A stretch of 64,000 bases of DNA from Arenimonas donghaensis DSM 18148 = HO3-R19. GTDB lineage: Bacteria; Pseudomonadota; Gammaproteobacteria; Xanthomonadales; Xanthomonadaceae. Below the pieces are notes generated by a model. The model was not told where the DNA came from. It saw nothing but the letters and a program-made list of their open reading frames with translations, and did not search any database. Each line of letters opens with the position of its first letter. Position 1 is the stretch's first letter. Where the stretch lies: the NCBI RefSeq assembly GCF_000743535.1, contig NZ_AVCJ01000001.1, positions 372,001 to 436,000 on the forward strand, read 5' to 3'. The position numbers and the translations under genes were made by a program. Shown one piece after another: positions 43,738 to 51,707 of the stretch.

Positions 43738-45210
43738 TCAGCCGGGCGGCATCCGGTCGACCGCCGGCGGCTTGCGGCACTCTATTTCGTAAAGTGCGCG
43801 CGTCCGGCGCCAGGCGGCGTGGCTTTCGGGATCGACGATCTGCTCCCACCACTGCTGGCATTGCTGCTGCTCTTCCGGGCTGAGCGTATTGGGGTCGTCG
43901 CCGGCGTTGACCACCGCATCGTTGTCATTGGCATTGACGATGCCGCAGCCACCGCCGGCCGCCAGCACGACGACGCCGCAGCGCAGTTTCGAACCCGGAC
44001 TGCCCGGGATCGGGATGTCGACGTACATGGTCGAGGCTTCGACCGCTTTTTCCAGCAGTTCGGTCAGCAGGTCGGTTTCCGGCCGCCAGCTGGCATCGAA
44101 CCGCGTGGGTTCGTACTCGAGGACCTTGCGTCGTTTCATGAACTCCGCCGACTCCTCCAGACCGGGCTGGCGGAAGCCGAAACGACGGTCATCGCCGCTG
44201 GATTCGGCCAGTTGCTCACGCACCTCGTCGGGCAAGGCCAGCGAGCCGTCGGGGTTGTAGAGCGATAGCGAACCAGCGCCGGGCGAGGCCTCGACCGCCT
44301 GCAGCGCCTGGGAACCGGCGCGGGGCTGCGGCGCCCAGACATCCGCGGCCTGCTGGCCCGGAGACGGCGGCGGGGGTGGCACCGGCTCGCCGCCCACGGC
44401 TTCGTCGATTTCGATCGGTTCGAGCGTGATCGGATCGATCACGATGCGCGTTTTTTTCTTCTTGTCCGGATCCAGGGGCTCGAACTCGACCATCGGCCGG
44501 GCGCGTTCGGGTTCGGTGACGTCGATCACCGGCGCCAGCGCAACCGCCGGGGTCGGGCTGGGCGGCGCGGTCTGCGGCGCAGGCTCGAGAGTCGGCGCAA
44601 CGGCTTCGATCCGGGCCAACTCCGGAGGCGGCGGCGCGTCGTCGACGGCGATGTCCACCGTGACCGGTGAAGGCCGGGGCACCGGTGAATCGAACACCGG
44701 TTCGGTGACTTCAACCGCCTCGAGCACGGGGCGATCGATCGTCGGCCGCTCGAGTTCGATCTCGGGCTCGGGTTCGGGTACGGGCTCGGGCTCTGGTTCC
44801 GGCTCTGGTTCCGGCTCTGGTTCCGGCTCTGGTTCCGGCTCTGGTTCTGGTTCCGGTTCCGGTTCCGGTTCCGGTTCCGGCTGAGGCTCAGACTCGGGCT
44901 GAGGCTCCGGTTCGGGCTCGGGCTCGGGCTCGGGCTGAGGCTCCGGTTCGGGTTCGGGCACAGGCTCGGGTTCGGGCAGCGGCAGCGGCTCGAGCAACAC
45001 CAGCGTCGTTTCGCGCTGTGGTGGCAGCGGATCCACCCAGCGACCGGAATCGAGCACCCAAAAGGCCAGCAGGTGGCCACCGGTGATGATCAGCCACAGG
45101 CCGATGCGCAGTCGCATCGGCATCGGATCGGCGTCGGGGATCGGACGCCAGGGGTGGTCGGCATCCACCAGGACCTGTGCGGGATCGGGGGTCTCGATGT
45201 CTTCGCTCAC
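43738..45210 (-). CDS. inner-membrane protein with long Pro-Glu repeat
   Basis: A 490-residue protein. The start is GTG. A short cytoplasmic N-terminus precedes one membrane segment ([20 protein letters not shown], about residues 35-54). About 75 residues of nearly pure Pro-Glu dipeptides follow, then a Pro-rich acidic region, a KKKK patch near residue 240 and a C-terminal domain with four cysteines ([15 protein letters not shown] and further on). The layout is that of TonB-like periplasm-spanning proteins, but I do not see a TonB C-terminal domain and no exbB/exbD genes are adjacent. The Pro-Glu segment is encoded by tandem 12- and 6-base repeats. Function unknown. Confidence 0.75.
   Translation of the reverse strand: MSEDIETPDPAQVLVDADHPWRPIPDADPMPMRLRIGLWLIITGGHLLAFWVLDSGRWVDPLPPQRETTLVLLEPLPLPEPEPVPEPEPEPQPEPEPEPEPEPQPESEPQPEPEPEPEPEPEPEPEPEPEPEPEPEPEPEPEPVPEPEPEIELERPTIDRPVLEAVEVTEPVFDSPVPRPSPVTVDIAVDDAPPPPELARIEAVAPTLEPAPQTAPPSPTPAVALAPVIDVTEPERARPMVEFEPLDPDKKKKTRIVIDPITLEPIEIDEAVGGEPVPPPPPSPGQQAADVWAPQPRAGSQALQAVEASPGAGSLSLYNPDGSLALPDEVREQLAESSGDDRRFGFRQPGLEESAEFMKRRKVLEYEPTRFDASWRPETDLLTELLEKAVEASTMYVDIPIPGSPGSKLRCGVVVLAAGGGCGIVNANDNDAVVNAGDDPNTLSPEEQQQCQQWWEQIVDPESHAAWRRTRALYEIECRKPPAVDRMPPG
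44791..44880. repeat. tandem repeat array encoding Pro-Glu units
   Basis: CTCTGGTTCCGG is repeated five times (44791-44850, the fifth with one change), then TTCCGG five times (44851-44880). Less regular copies continue to about 44990. Units are multiples of three, so copy changes keep the frame and alter only the length of the periplasmic spacer. Confidence 0.92.
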
Positions 45211-45257
45211 AGGCCACGCGCAGGTGAAGGGCCCGCAGAGACTAACGGCCCCCCCTG

Positions 45258-45279
45258 AAAAAAATCGGTTAAGGCACCG
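45258..45279 (-). terminator. possible terminator after nfuA
   Basis: On the minus strand CGGT-GCCTTA-ACCG is followed by ATTTTTTT. The stem is only four pairs but the seven-base T-run is the longest in the window. It would separate nfuA from the Pro-Glu gene. Confidence 0.4.
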
Positions 45280-45297
45280 TTCGGTCGCGGCTGGCGT

Positions 45298-45885
45298 TCA
45301 GCCCCGGGCTATGTAGGGCGCGCTGCCGGTGCTGTGGTCGGTGGCGTCGCGCACCGCCGTGACTTCGGGGAAACGGGCCATCATCGTCTTCTCGATGCCC
45401 TGCTTGAGCGTCACGTCGGCCATGCCGCAGCCGTGGCAGCCGCCACCGAAGCGCAGGTAGACCACGCCGTCGGCATCGATCGATTCCAGCGCCACCTGGC
45501 CCTTGTGCGACGCCAGCTGCGGGTTGATCTCGGTTTCGATCAGCCAGCGCACGCGCTCGACCAGGCTGGCCTCCGAACCCGGCGTTTCACCCTTGATGCG
45601 CGGCGCCTTGATGGTCAGCTGGCCACCGGTGGCGTGGCTGGCGTAGTCGATTTCCGCCGAATCCAGGTAGGGCACGCTGGCGCCGTCGACGAACAGCGTG
45701 AAGCCTTCGCAGTCGATGGCCCATTCGTCGCCGAGCAGGTCGCCGTTGTCGCAAAACTCCAGGCGCGCATCCGCGCGCGGCGTGCCGGGCTCGACGGCGG
45801 ACAGGCGGATGCCAACGGCGTCGCCGCCCTGGGTTTCGAGCAGGCGGCGGAAATAGGTCTGGGCGTTCGCGGACAGGTTGATCAT
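45298..45885 (-). CDS. nfuA: Fe-S cluster biogenesis protein NfuA
   Basis: A 195-residue carrier that holds a 4Fe-4S cluster across a dimer and passes it to client enzymes. The N-terminal degenerate A-type domain ([32 protein letters not shown]) and C-terminal Nfu domain with [20 protein letters not shown] are both present. Start MINLSANAQ at 45885 is preferred over ATG 45894 by comparison with E. coli NfuA. It is divergent from phhB. Confidence 0.95.
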   Translation of the reverse strand: MINLSANAQTYFRRLLETQGGDAVGIRLSAVEPGTPRADARLEFCDNGDLLGDEWAIDCEGFTLFVDGASVPYLDSAEIDYASHATGGQLTIKAPRIKGETPGSEASLVERVRWLIETEINPQLASHKGQVALESIDADGVVYLRFGGGCHGCGMADVTLKQGIEKTMMARFPEVTAVRDATDHSTGSAPYIARG

Positions 45886-45942
45886 GGCGTGCATTCTAAC
45901 GCCCGGCCCTATACTTGGCTGCCCATGCACCGGAACGCTGTC

Positions 45943-46281
45943 ATGACCACGATCAATGAACTCGCCGACCGCGACTGCCAGCCCCTGAAGGGGCCGCAGC
46001 ACCAGCTCGACGCCGATGCCGTGGCCGCGCGCCTGGCCGCCCTGCCCGGCTGGGAGCTGGCCGACGAAGGCAAGGCCATCACCCGCACCTTCCGTTTCAA
46101 GGACTACTACCGGACGATGGCCTTCGTGAACGCCCTGGCCTACGTCGCCCACGCCCAGGACCACCATCCCGACCTGGGCGTGCACTATGACCGGGCGGTG
46201 GTGCGCTATTCCACCCACGACGTCGGCGGGCTGAGCGAGAACGACTTCACCTGCGCCGCCAAGGCCGAACAGCTGGCCTGA
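45943..46281 (+). CDS. phhB: pterin-4a-carbinolamine dehydratase
   Basis: A 112-residue protein of the PCD/DCoH family that dehydrates 4a-hydroxytetrahydropterin to recycle the cofactor of phenylalanine hydroxylase. Conserved features are [19 protein letters not shown], the [20 protein letters not shown] active-site region and [11 protein letters not shown] 45943 fits better than ATG 45925 because a TATACT -10-like element at 45910-45915 would place the transcript start near 45922. No phhA is adjacent. Confidence 0.93.
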   Translation: MTTINELADRDCQPLKGPQHQLDADAVAARLAALPGWELADEGKAITRTFRFKDYYRTMAFVNALAYVAHAQDHHPDLGVHYDRAVVRYSTHDVGGLSENDFTCAAKAEQLA

Positions 46282-46291
46282 CACCCCTTCC

Positions 46292-46370
46292 TGTAGGAGC
46301 GCCTTCAGGCGCGAATCTTTTGACTTTGCCTTTGGCAAAGAAGGGATTCGCGCCTGAAGGCGCTCCTACA
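46292..46370. repeat. GTAGGAGCGCC palindromic repeat
   Basis: TGTAGGAGCGCCTTCAGGCG and its complement frame a 79-base inverted repeat with an inner CTTTGCC/GGCAAAG stem. It lies between the ends of convergent phhB and rluC. A second member is at 62022-62099. Confidence 0.9.
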
Positions 46371-46377
46371 AGATTGT

Positions 46378-47340
46378 TCAGGCCAGGCGGTCGAGCACGG
46401 CCTTGAGGTCGTCGGGCAGCGGCGCGTTGATCAGGTAGGGCTTGGCGCCGTTCTCGAGCGCGAACTCGATCGACGCCGCGTGCAGGAACAGCCGGCGCAG
46501 CCCGGCCTGTTCGACCAGGCGCTTGTTGGCGTCACGGTCGCCGTATTTTTCGTCGCCCGCCACCGGATGGCCCAGGTGCGCGGCATGCACGCGGATCTGG
46601 TGGGTACGACCGGTTTCGATGCGCACCTCGCAGAAGCTGTGGCCGCCGCGGCGCTCGAGCACCTTGACGTGGCTGATCGAGGGTTTGCCCGACGGATCCA
46701 CGCGGACCATGCGCTCGCCGCCCTGGAGCACGGATTTCTGTAGCGGCGCGTCGACGGTCAGCGTGCCGTTGGGCACGCGCCCGACCAACAGGGCCAGGTA
46801 GCGCTTGGCCGGCCCTTCGTCGTCCTCGCCGGCGCGCATCAGGCGCTGCAGCTCCAGCAGGGCCGAACGCTTCTTGGCCAGCACCAGCACCCCGGAGGTG
46901 TCCCGGTCGAGCCGGTGCACCAGCTCCAGCGGCTCGCCCGGGCGCAGCGACCGCAGCGCCTCGATCACGCCGAAACTGATGCCGCTGCCACCGTGGGTGG
47001 CGATGCCGCTGGGTTTGCTGATCGCCAGCAGGGCCTTGTCCTCGAAGACGATGCTCGCTTCCAGGCGTTCGAGCATGCCCTTGGGCGGTGCCTTCACCTC
47101 GCCCGGCTCGGCCAGCCGGACCGGCGGGATGCGCACCTCGTCCCCCCCGGCCAGGCGGCTGTCGGCCTTGGCCCGCTTGCCGTTGATCCGGACCTGGCCA
47201 CTGCGCACGAGCTTGTAGACCAGGCTTCGCGGGGCCCCCTTGAGCTGCAGCAGCAGGAAGTTGTCCAGCCGCTGGCCCTCCCGGTCCTCGGGGACCCGGA
47301 CCAGTCTCACGCCGGTCGAGACGTCTTGGTTTGCCGCCAT
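46378..47340 (-). CDS. rluC: 23S rRNA pseudouridine synthase RluC
   Basis: A 320-residue enzyme with an N-terminal S4 domain (EGQRLDNFLLLQLKGAPRSL) and an RluA-type catalytic domain. The catalytic aspartate is Asp145 in VHRLDRDTSG, and ETGRTHQIRVHAAHLGHPVAGD follows. RluC modifies U955, U2504 and U2580 of 23S rRNA in E. coli. Head-to-head placement with rne is the conserved gammaproteobacterial arrangement and supports RluC over RluD. Start ATG 47340. Confidence 0.94.
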   Translation of the reverse strand: MAANQDVSTGVRLVRVPEDREGQRLDNFLLLQLKGAPRSLVYKLVRSGQVRINGKRAKADSRLAGGDEVRIPPVRLAEPGEVKAPPKGMLERLEASIVFEDKALLAISKPSGIATHGGSGISFGVIEALRSLRPGEPLELVHRLDRDTSGVLVLAKKRSALLELQRLMRAGEDDEGPAKRYLALLVGRVPNGTLTVDAPLQKSVLQGGERMVRVDPSGKPSISHVKVLERRGGHSFCEVRIETGRTHQIRVHAAHLGHPVAGDEKYGDRDANKRLVEQAGLRRLFLHAASIEFALENGAKPYLINAPLPDDLKAVLDRLA

Positions 47341-47360
47341 GGGGGTTGCCCCTATACAAT
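47331..47360 (+). promoter_or_regulatory. candidate rne promoter
   Basis: TTGCCG (47331-47336), an 18-base spacer and TACAAT (47355-47360), overlapping the start of divergent rluC. This predicts a transcript start near 47367 and an rne leader of about 340 bases. Confidence 0.55.
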
Positions 47361-47705
47361 CACTGCGCGAGATAACGTCCTGATTTCGAAGGGGCTCCCC
47401 GGCCAAAAGCCGACCCCTGCGAATCCCGAGGAACCGCTACCACACCCCACGGGGGTGACCATGTTAGCCGGTGCCGAAGGCGGACGGATATTGCCGCAGG
47501 CCTGAATGCCTGCGAACACCGGACGCCGCGCGGCGGGGTCCGGGCCCTAAGACCGAACAAAACAAACAAGCGCTCCCGTGGGTTCGCCCAAGGTCTGTAG
47601 CGCTGGAAGTTCCTGCCAGGCCCGGGCGCGCCATGCGCCCCGGGCCAGTTACATCGGGCGCGGACCCCGGCGTTCCTCGCGGTACGAGCGCGTGAGGAAT
47701 CCACC
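47361..47705 (+). promoter_or_regulatory. structured 5' leader of rne
   Basis: A 345-base gene-free stretch upstream of the RNase E ATG. It holds several stem-loops: CACCCC/GGGGTG (47443-47457); an outer CCGGTG/CACCGG (47468-47522) enclosing CGCAGGC/GCCTGCG (47495-47514); and a long GGCCCGGGCGC..GCGCCCCGGGCC stem with one bulge (47619-47646). An A-rich single-strand-like GAACAAAACAAACAAG lies near 47560. In E. coli the rne leader lets RNase E cut its own mRNA and autoregulate. The length, position and layout here suggest the same mechanism, but sequence homology to the enterobacterial element was not tested. Confidence 0.6.
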
Positions 47706-50700
47706 ATGAAGCGTATGCTGATCAATGCCACGCAGGCTGAAGAATTGCGCGTGGCGATCGTCGATGGCCAGAACCTGTACGACATCGACATCGAGCAGCC
47801 CTCGAAGGAACAGAAGAAGTCCAACATCTACAAGGGCCGCATCGTCCGGCTCGAACCCTCACTTGAAGCCGCCTTCGTCGAATACGGCGGCGAACGACAC
47901 GGGTTCCTCCCGCTCAAGGAAATCTCCCGCGACTACTTCGTCCCCGGCGTCGACCCGAACAAGGCCGGCCTGAAGGAATTCCTGCGCGAAGGCCAGGAAG
48001 TCGTGGTCCAGGTCGAAAAGGAAGAACGTGGCAACAAGGGCGCTGCCCTGACCACCTTCATCTCGCTGGCCGGCCGCTACATGGTGCTGATGCCCAACTC
48101 GCCCTCCGCCGGTGGCGTTTCGCGCCGGGTCGAGGGCGACGACCGCGCCGCGCTGAAGGAAGCGATGGATGCGCTGACCATTCCCGAGGAAATGGGCGTG
48201 ATCATCCGCACCGCCGGCGTTGGCCGCGCCGCCGACGAGCTGCAGTGGGACCTCGATTACCTGCTCCAGGTCTGGAAGTCGATCACCGACGCCGCGCTGT
48301 CCAAGCCGGCGCCCTTCCTGATCTACCAGGAATCGCGCCTGATCATCCGCGCCCTGCGTGACTACCTGCGCGCCGACGTCGGTGAAATCCTGGTCGATAC
48401 GCAGGAGATGTACGACGAGGCCCGCGACTTCATGCAGTCGGTGATGCCGCAGAACCTGCGCAAGCTCAAGTTCTACGAAGATCCGACCCCGCTGTTCAAC
48501 CGCTACCAGATCGAGTCGCAGATCGAAGGCGCCTACGAGCGCCAGGTGCGCCTGCCCTCGGGCGGCTCGATCGTGGTCGACCAGACCGAGGCGCTGACCG
48601 CCATCGACGTCAACTCGGCGCGCGCCACCAAGGGCAGCGACATCGAGGACACGGCGTTCAACACCAACCTGGAAGCCGCCGACGAAGTGGCCCGCCAGAT
48701 GCGCCTGCGCGACCTGGGCGGCCTGGTGGTCATCGACTTCATCGACATGGCCTCGGGCAAGCACCAGCGCCAGGTCGAGGAACGCCTGCAGGTCGCCCTG
48801 AAGCAGGACCGCGCCCGCGTGCAGATCGGCCGCATCTCCCGCTTCGGCCTGCTCGAAATGAGCCGCCAGCGCCTGCGCCCGAGCCTGGGCGAGTCCAGCC
48901 AGGTGGTCTGCCCGCGCTGCGAAGGCCACGGCCGCATGCGCAGCGTCGAATCGCTGTCGCTGTCGATCCTGCGTCTGGCCGAAGAGCACGCGATGAAGGA
49001 AAACACCGGGCAGGTGCTGGTCCAGGCGCCGCCGGAAATCGCCAACTACCTGCTCAATGAAAAGCGCCGCGCCCTGGTCGAGATCGAGACCCGGCACGAC
49101 GCCCCGGTGGTGGTGGTCGCCGACGACCAGATCGAGACGCCGCACTTCAACATCACCCGCCTGCGCGACAACGAGCTGGGTGAAGAGTCGGGCAAGCCCA
49201 GCTACCACCGCACCAGCCCGCGCAAGCAGGCCGTGCATGCCCTGACCAAGTCGCACATCAACGTGCCTGACCTGCCGTCGGTCACCGCCGTGCGCCCGCC
49301 GAACCCGGCGCCGGTGCGCGAAGAGGCGCCCGAACCGGCACCGCTGCCGGCGGCAATCAAGGAACCGGCGGCCAAGCGTGGCTTCTTCGCCCGGCTGGCG
49401 GCCCTGTTCAGCGGCGACGACACGCCCGCCGAGGCGCCGGCCAGGGCCAAGCGCAACGATCGCGGTGACCGATCCGAACGCGGCGAGCGCGGCGAACGGG
49501 GTGAGCGCAACGAACGCGGCGGTCGCCGTGAACGTGGCGGTCGCCGCGAGCGCATCGAGCGCGACCGCGGCGGCAAGCCGGCCCAGGCCGGCAAGCAGAA
49601 GGCCCCCAAGCCCGAGCGCACCGAAGAACAGAAGCAGCAGGACGAGGCCAAGCGCGCCGAGGCCCAGAAGCGCCGCGAGGAAAACCAGAAGAAGGACGCC
49701 GAGCGTCGCGAGCAGCAGCGCCAGGAAAACCTCAAGCGCGAGCAGGAGCGCCGCGAGGCGCGCGAGGCACGGCAGCAGGCCGCGGCCGCTGGAGGCGCAG
49801 GTGCTTCCGCGGCCGATGCCGCCGACGAGGCCGACCTGGAGCGGACGGACGCGGCCCTGGCCAGCCAGGAAGGTAGCAGCGAGGACACGGCGAATGATTC
49901 GTCGGCCTCGACCGAGGGCACCGGCCGTCGTCGCCGTGGCCGTCGCGGCGGTCGCCGCCGCCGTCGTTCGGAAGCCGGTGCCGAGACGAGTACCAACGAG
50001 GACTCGGGTGACGAGGGCGAAGAGTCCGCTGGCGCCGACGACGGCCAGGGCGGCGGCAAGTCTGCGGAAGCCAGCACATCGGCCGTGACCGCGGCAGAGT
50101 CGGATTTCGAGGACCTGGCGCCGACGCCGGCCGTCGTGCCGGTCGTGGCGACGTCGGCCGCCGCCGTTGTGACGGTGGAGCCGCCGGCTCCGATGCCGAA
50201 GCCGGAGCCTGAGCCCTCGGTGCAGGCCGTGGCCATCGACACCACGCCGGTGCCGGTGGCGGCGCAGCCCGCCGCGGCGGAAGCGGTCGCGCCCGGCAAG
50301 GACGATGCGAAGCCCGAGGTCACCGCCAACGCGGAGCCGGCTGCGCCCGTCGCCGAGGCCGTGGCGGCCGAAGCACCGCCGGAAGCCACCAAGGCGGACG
50401 CGGTCGCCGACGCGGCTCCGCCGAAGCCCGAGCCGACGCAAGCGGCGAAGCCCGCCCCCGCGCCGAAAGCCGAGCCCCAGCCGGAAGCGAAGCCGGAGCC
50501 CGAGGCCACGCCCGCGCCCAGCCAGCGCGCGGCCCAGCCGACGCAGCCGAGCCTGATTCCGGAGCAGGACCCGGTCAATCCCTACCTGCGGACCCAACCG
50601 GCACAGTTCGACAGCCCGCCGCGCCCGCAGACCCAGGAAAAGCCTGTCGAAGCCCCCGAGGCTCCGGACTGGTCCCTGGCTGATCCTGACGCGTCCAAGC

Positions 50701-50726
50701 AGGCGCAGGACGACAAGGCCAGCTGA
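47706..50726 (+). CDS. rne: ribonuclease E
   Basis: A 1006-residue endoribonuclease, the core of the RNA degradosome. The catalytic half has the S1 domain (from YKGRIVRLEPSLEAAFVEYG), the metal-binding Asp301 (LTAIDVNSAR) and Asp344 (VVIDFIDM), and the zinc-link CPRCEGHG at Cys402/Cys405. After about residue 515 the protein is disordered scaffold: an amphipathic membrane-targeting helix (AAKRGFFARLAALFSG, about 553-570), an Arg/Glu/Gly block (about 582-625), a Lys/Glu/Gln coil (about 640-690), then Ala/Pro/Glu-rich sequence ending in EQDPVNPYLRTQPAQF and a short tail. Translation starts after a GAGGAATCCACC site. Confidence 0.97.
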   Translation: MKRMLINATQAEELRVAIVDGQNLYDIDIEQPSKEQKKSNIYKGRIVRLEPSLEAAFVEYGGERHGFLPLKEISRDYFVPGVDPNKAGLKEFLREGQEVVVQVEKEERGNKGAALTTFISLAGRYMVLMPNSPSAGGVSRRVEGDDRAALKEAMDALTIPEEMGVIIRTAGVGRAADELQWDLDYLLQVWKSITDAALSKPAPFLIYQESRLIIRALRDYLRADVGEILVDTQEMYDEARDFMQSVMPQNLRKLKFYEDPTPLFNRYQIESQIEGAYERQVRLPSGGSIVVDQTEALTAIDVNSARATKGSDIEDTAFNTNLEAADEVARQMRLRDLGGLVVIDFIDMASGKHQRQVEERLQVALKQDRARVQIGRISRFGLLEMSRQRLRPSLGESSQVVCPRCEGHGRMRSVESLSLSILRLAEEHAMKENTGQVLVQAPPEIANYLLNEKRRALVEIETRHDAPVVVVADDQIETPHFNITRLRDNELGEESGKPSYHRTSPRKQAVHALTKSHINVPDLPSVTAVRPPNPAPVREEAPEPAPLPAAIKEPAAKRGFFARLAALFSGDDTPAEAPARAKRNDRGDRSERGERGERGERNERGGRRERGGRRERIERDRGGKPAQAGKQKAPKPERTEEQKQQDEAKRAEAQKRREENQKKDAERREQQRQENLKREQERREAREARQQAAAAGGAGASAADAADEADLERTDAALASQEGSSEDTANDSSASTEGTGRRRRGRRGGRRRRRSEAGAETSTNEDSGDEGEESAGADDGQGGGKSAEASTSAVTAAESDFEDLAPTPAVVPVVATSAAAVVTVEPPAPMPKPEPEPSVQAVAIDTTPVPVAAQPAAAEAVAPGKDDAKPEVTANAEPAAPVAEAVAAEAPPEATKADAVADAAPPKPEPTQAAKPAPAPKAEPQPEAKPEPEATPAPSQRAAQPTQPSLIPEQDPVNPYLRTQPAQFDSPPRPQTQEKPVEAPEAPDWSLADPDASKQAQDDKAS

Positions 50727-50749
50727 CGCTGCTGCACGAGATATCGGAC

Positions 50750-50772
50750 AAGGGCGCCTTCGGGCGCCCTTG
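50750..50772 (+). terminator. rho-independent terminator of rne
   Basis: An 8-bp AGGGCGCC/GGCGCCCT stem with a TTCG loop (50751-50770), then TGTTCGTT, 24 bases past the rne stop. It lies between convergent genes and may act in both directions. Confidence 0.75.
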
Positions 50773-50791
50773 TTCGTTCCGGACCGGGGTT

Positions 50792-51442
50792 TCAGGCGCT
50801 GAGCGCGGAGGCGGGGTCGGAAACGCCGTGCTGCCCGGCCAAGCGGGCCAGCGAGATGGCGTCCCGGATGCCCAGTTTCTCGAACAACCGGTATTTGTGC
50901 GTGGCCACGGTTTTTCCGCTCAGGCTGAGCCGACGGCCGATTTCTTCCATGCGCAGTCCCTGGCAAAGCAGGCGCGCCACTTGCAGTTCCCGCGGGGACA
51001 GTGCGTCGAAAGGCGATGACTGGCCACCAAACCCGTCCAGGGCCATGCGCTGGGCGACGTCGCTGGCCAGGTAGCGACGACCGCGGAATACGTCGCCGAC
51101 GGCACGCACCAGTTCCTGCGGGTCGCAGCCCTTGCCCAGGTAACCCGACGCACCCGCTTCGATGAGCCGGCGCGGCATCGGCCCGTCTTCCTGTATCGAG
51201 ACGATGATCACGCGCGTGCCCAGGTCGGCACGCACGACGCGCTCGGTGACGTCCAGCCCGCTGATCCCGGGCAGGTGCAGGTCGCAAAGCACCACGTCTG
51301 GCTGCAGCCGGCGCACCAGCGGCAGCGCCTCTTCGCCGGTGGCCGCTTCGCCGATGATCTCGATGCCGCCGGCCTGCTCGAGGATGAGGCGGTAGCCGGT
51401 GCGCACGAGCGCGTGGTCGTCGACGATGAATACTCGGATCAT
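50792..51442 (-). CDS. GacA/UvrY-like response regulator (NarL family)
   Basis: A 216-residue two-domain regulator. The receiver domain has the acidic pair VDDHALVRTG, the phospho-acceptor aspartate near residue 54 (VVLCDLHLPGISGL), the threonine position as serine (IIVSIQEDG) and the lysine in GYLGKG. The LuxR-type HTH follows (LSPRELQVARLLCQGLRMEE and SGKTVATHKYRLFEKLGI). Overall spacing, including SPFDALSPRE and the KYRLFEKL end, is closest to GacA/UvrY, which control CsrA-titrating small RNAs. No histidine kinase is adjacent, and the usual uvrC neighbour is absent. It has a strong GGGGAGGGA ribosome-binding site. Confidence 0.87.
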   Translation of the reverse strand: MIRVFIVDDHALVRTGYRLILEQAGGIEIIGEAATGEEALPLVRRLQPDVVLCDLHLPGISGLDVTERVVRADLGTRVIIVSIQEDGPMPRRLIEAGASGYLGKGCDPQELVRAVGDVFRGRRYLASDVAQRMALDGFGGQSSPFDALSPRELQVARLLCQGLRMEEIGRRLSLSGKTVATHKYRLFEKLGIRDAISLARLAGQHGVSDPASALSA

Positions 51443-51707
51443 GTGTGTCCCTCCCCAGGGTTCGCGTTCCACGCTAGGCGAGCGAGCGCCGACGCGACAA
51501 GGGCAACTTGCCGCCATTTCGCTAGGTTATTTCCTACCCGGGGGTCAATGGCACGAACCCTGTTATCGGTGCCTGACAAGTTGCGCGGATGCCTGCCTGC
51601 GACGGGCCGATCACGCGGAAAATGACTACGACACCCAGCGATGGCGGACGACAGACACCGTGGCGACGCGACCGGACACTGGGCACCTTCCACCGGGTTG
51701 AACCGAC

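Noticed and set aside
44765-44990. Repeat array considered as CRISPR or phase-variation tract
   Set aside because: Units are 6-12 bases without spacers, and all are multiples of three inside a gene, so it is neither CRISPR nor an on/off switch.
47859-51287. A 1142-codon open frame antisense to rne
   Set aside because: It is a by-product of high GC and codon bias opposite a strongly supported gene; its translation is low-complexity Leu/Arg/Gly-rich with no recognisable domain.
51443-51707. Small RNA or extra gene in the 265-base gap between the response regulator and the CPBP gene
   Set aside because: I found no convincing promoter-terminator pair, GGA-rich loops or frame with a ribosome-binding site; only short imperfect repeats.
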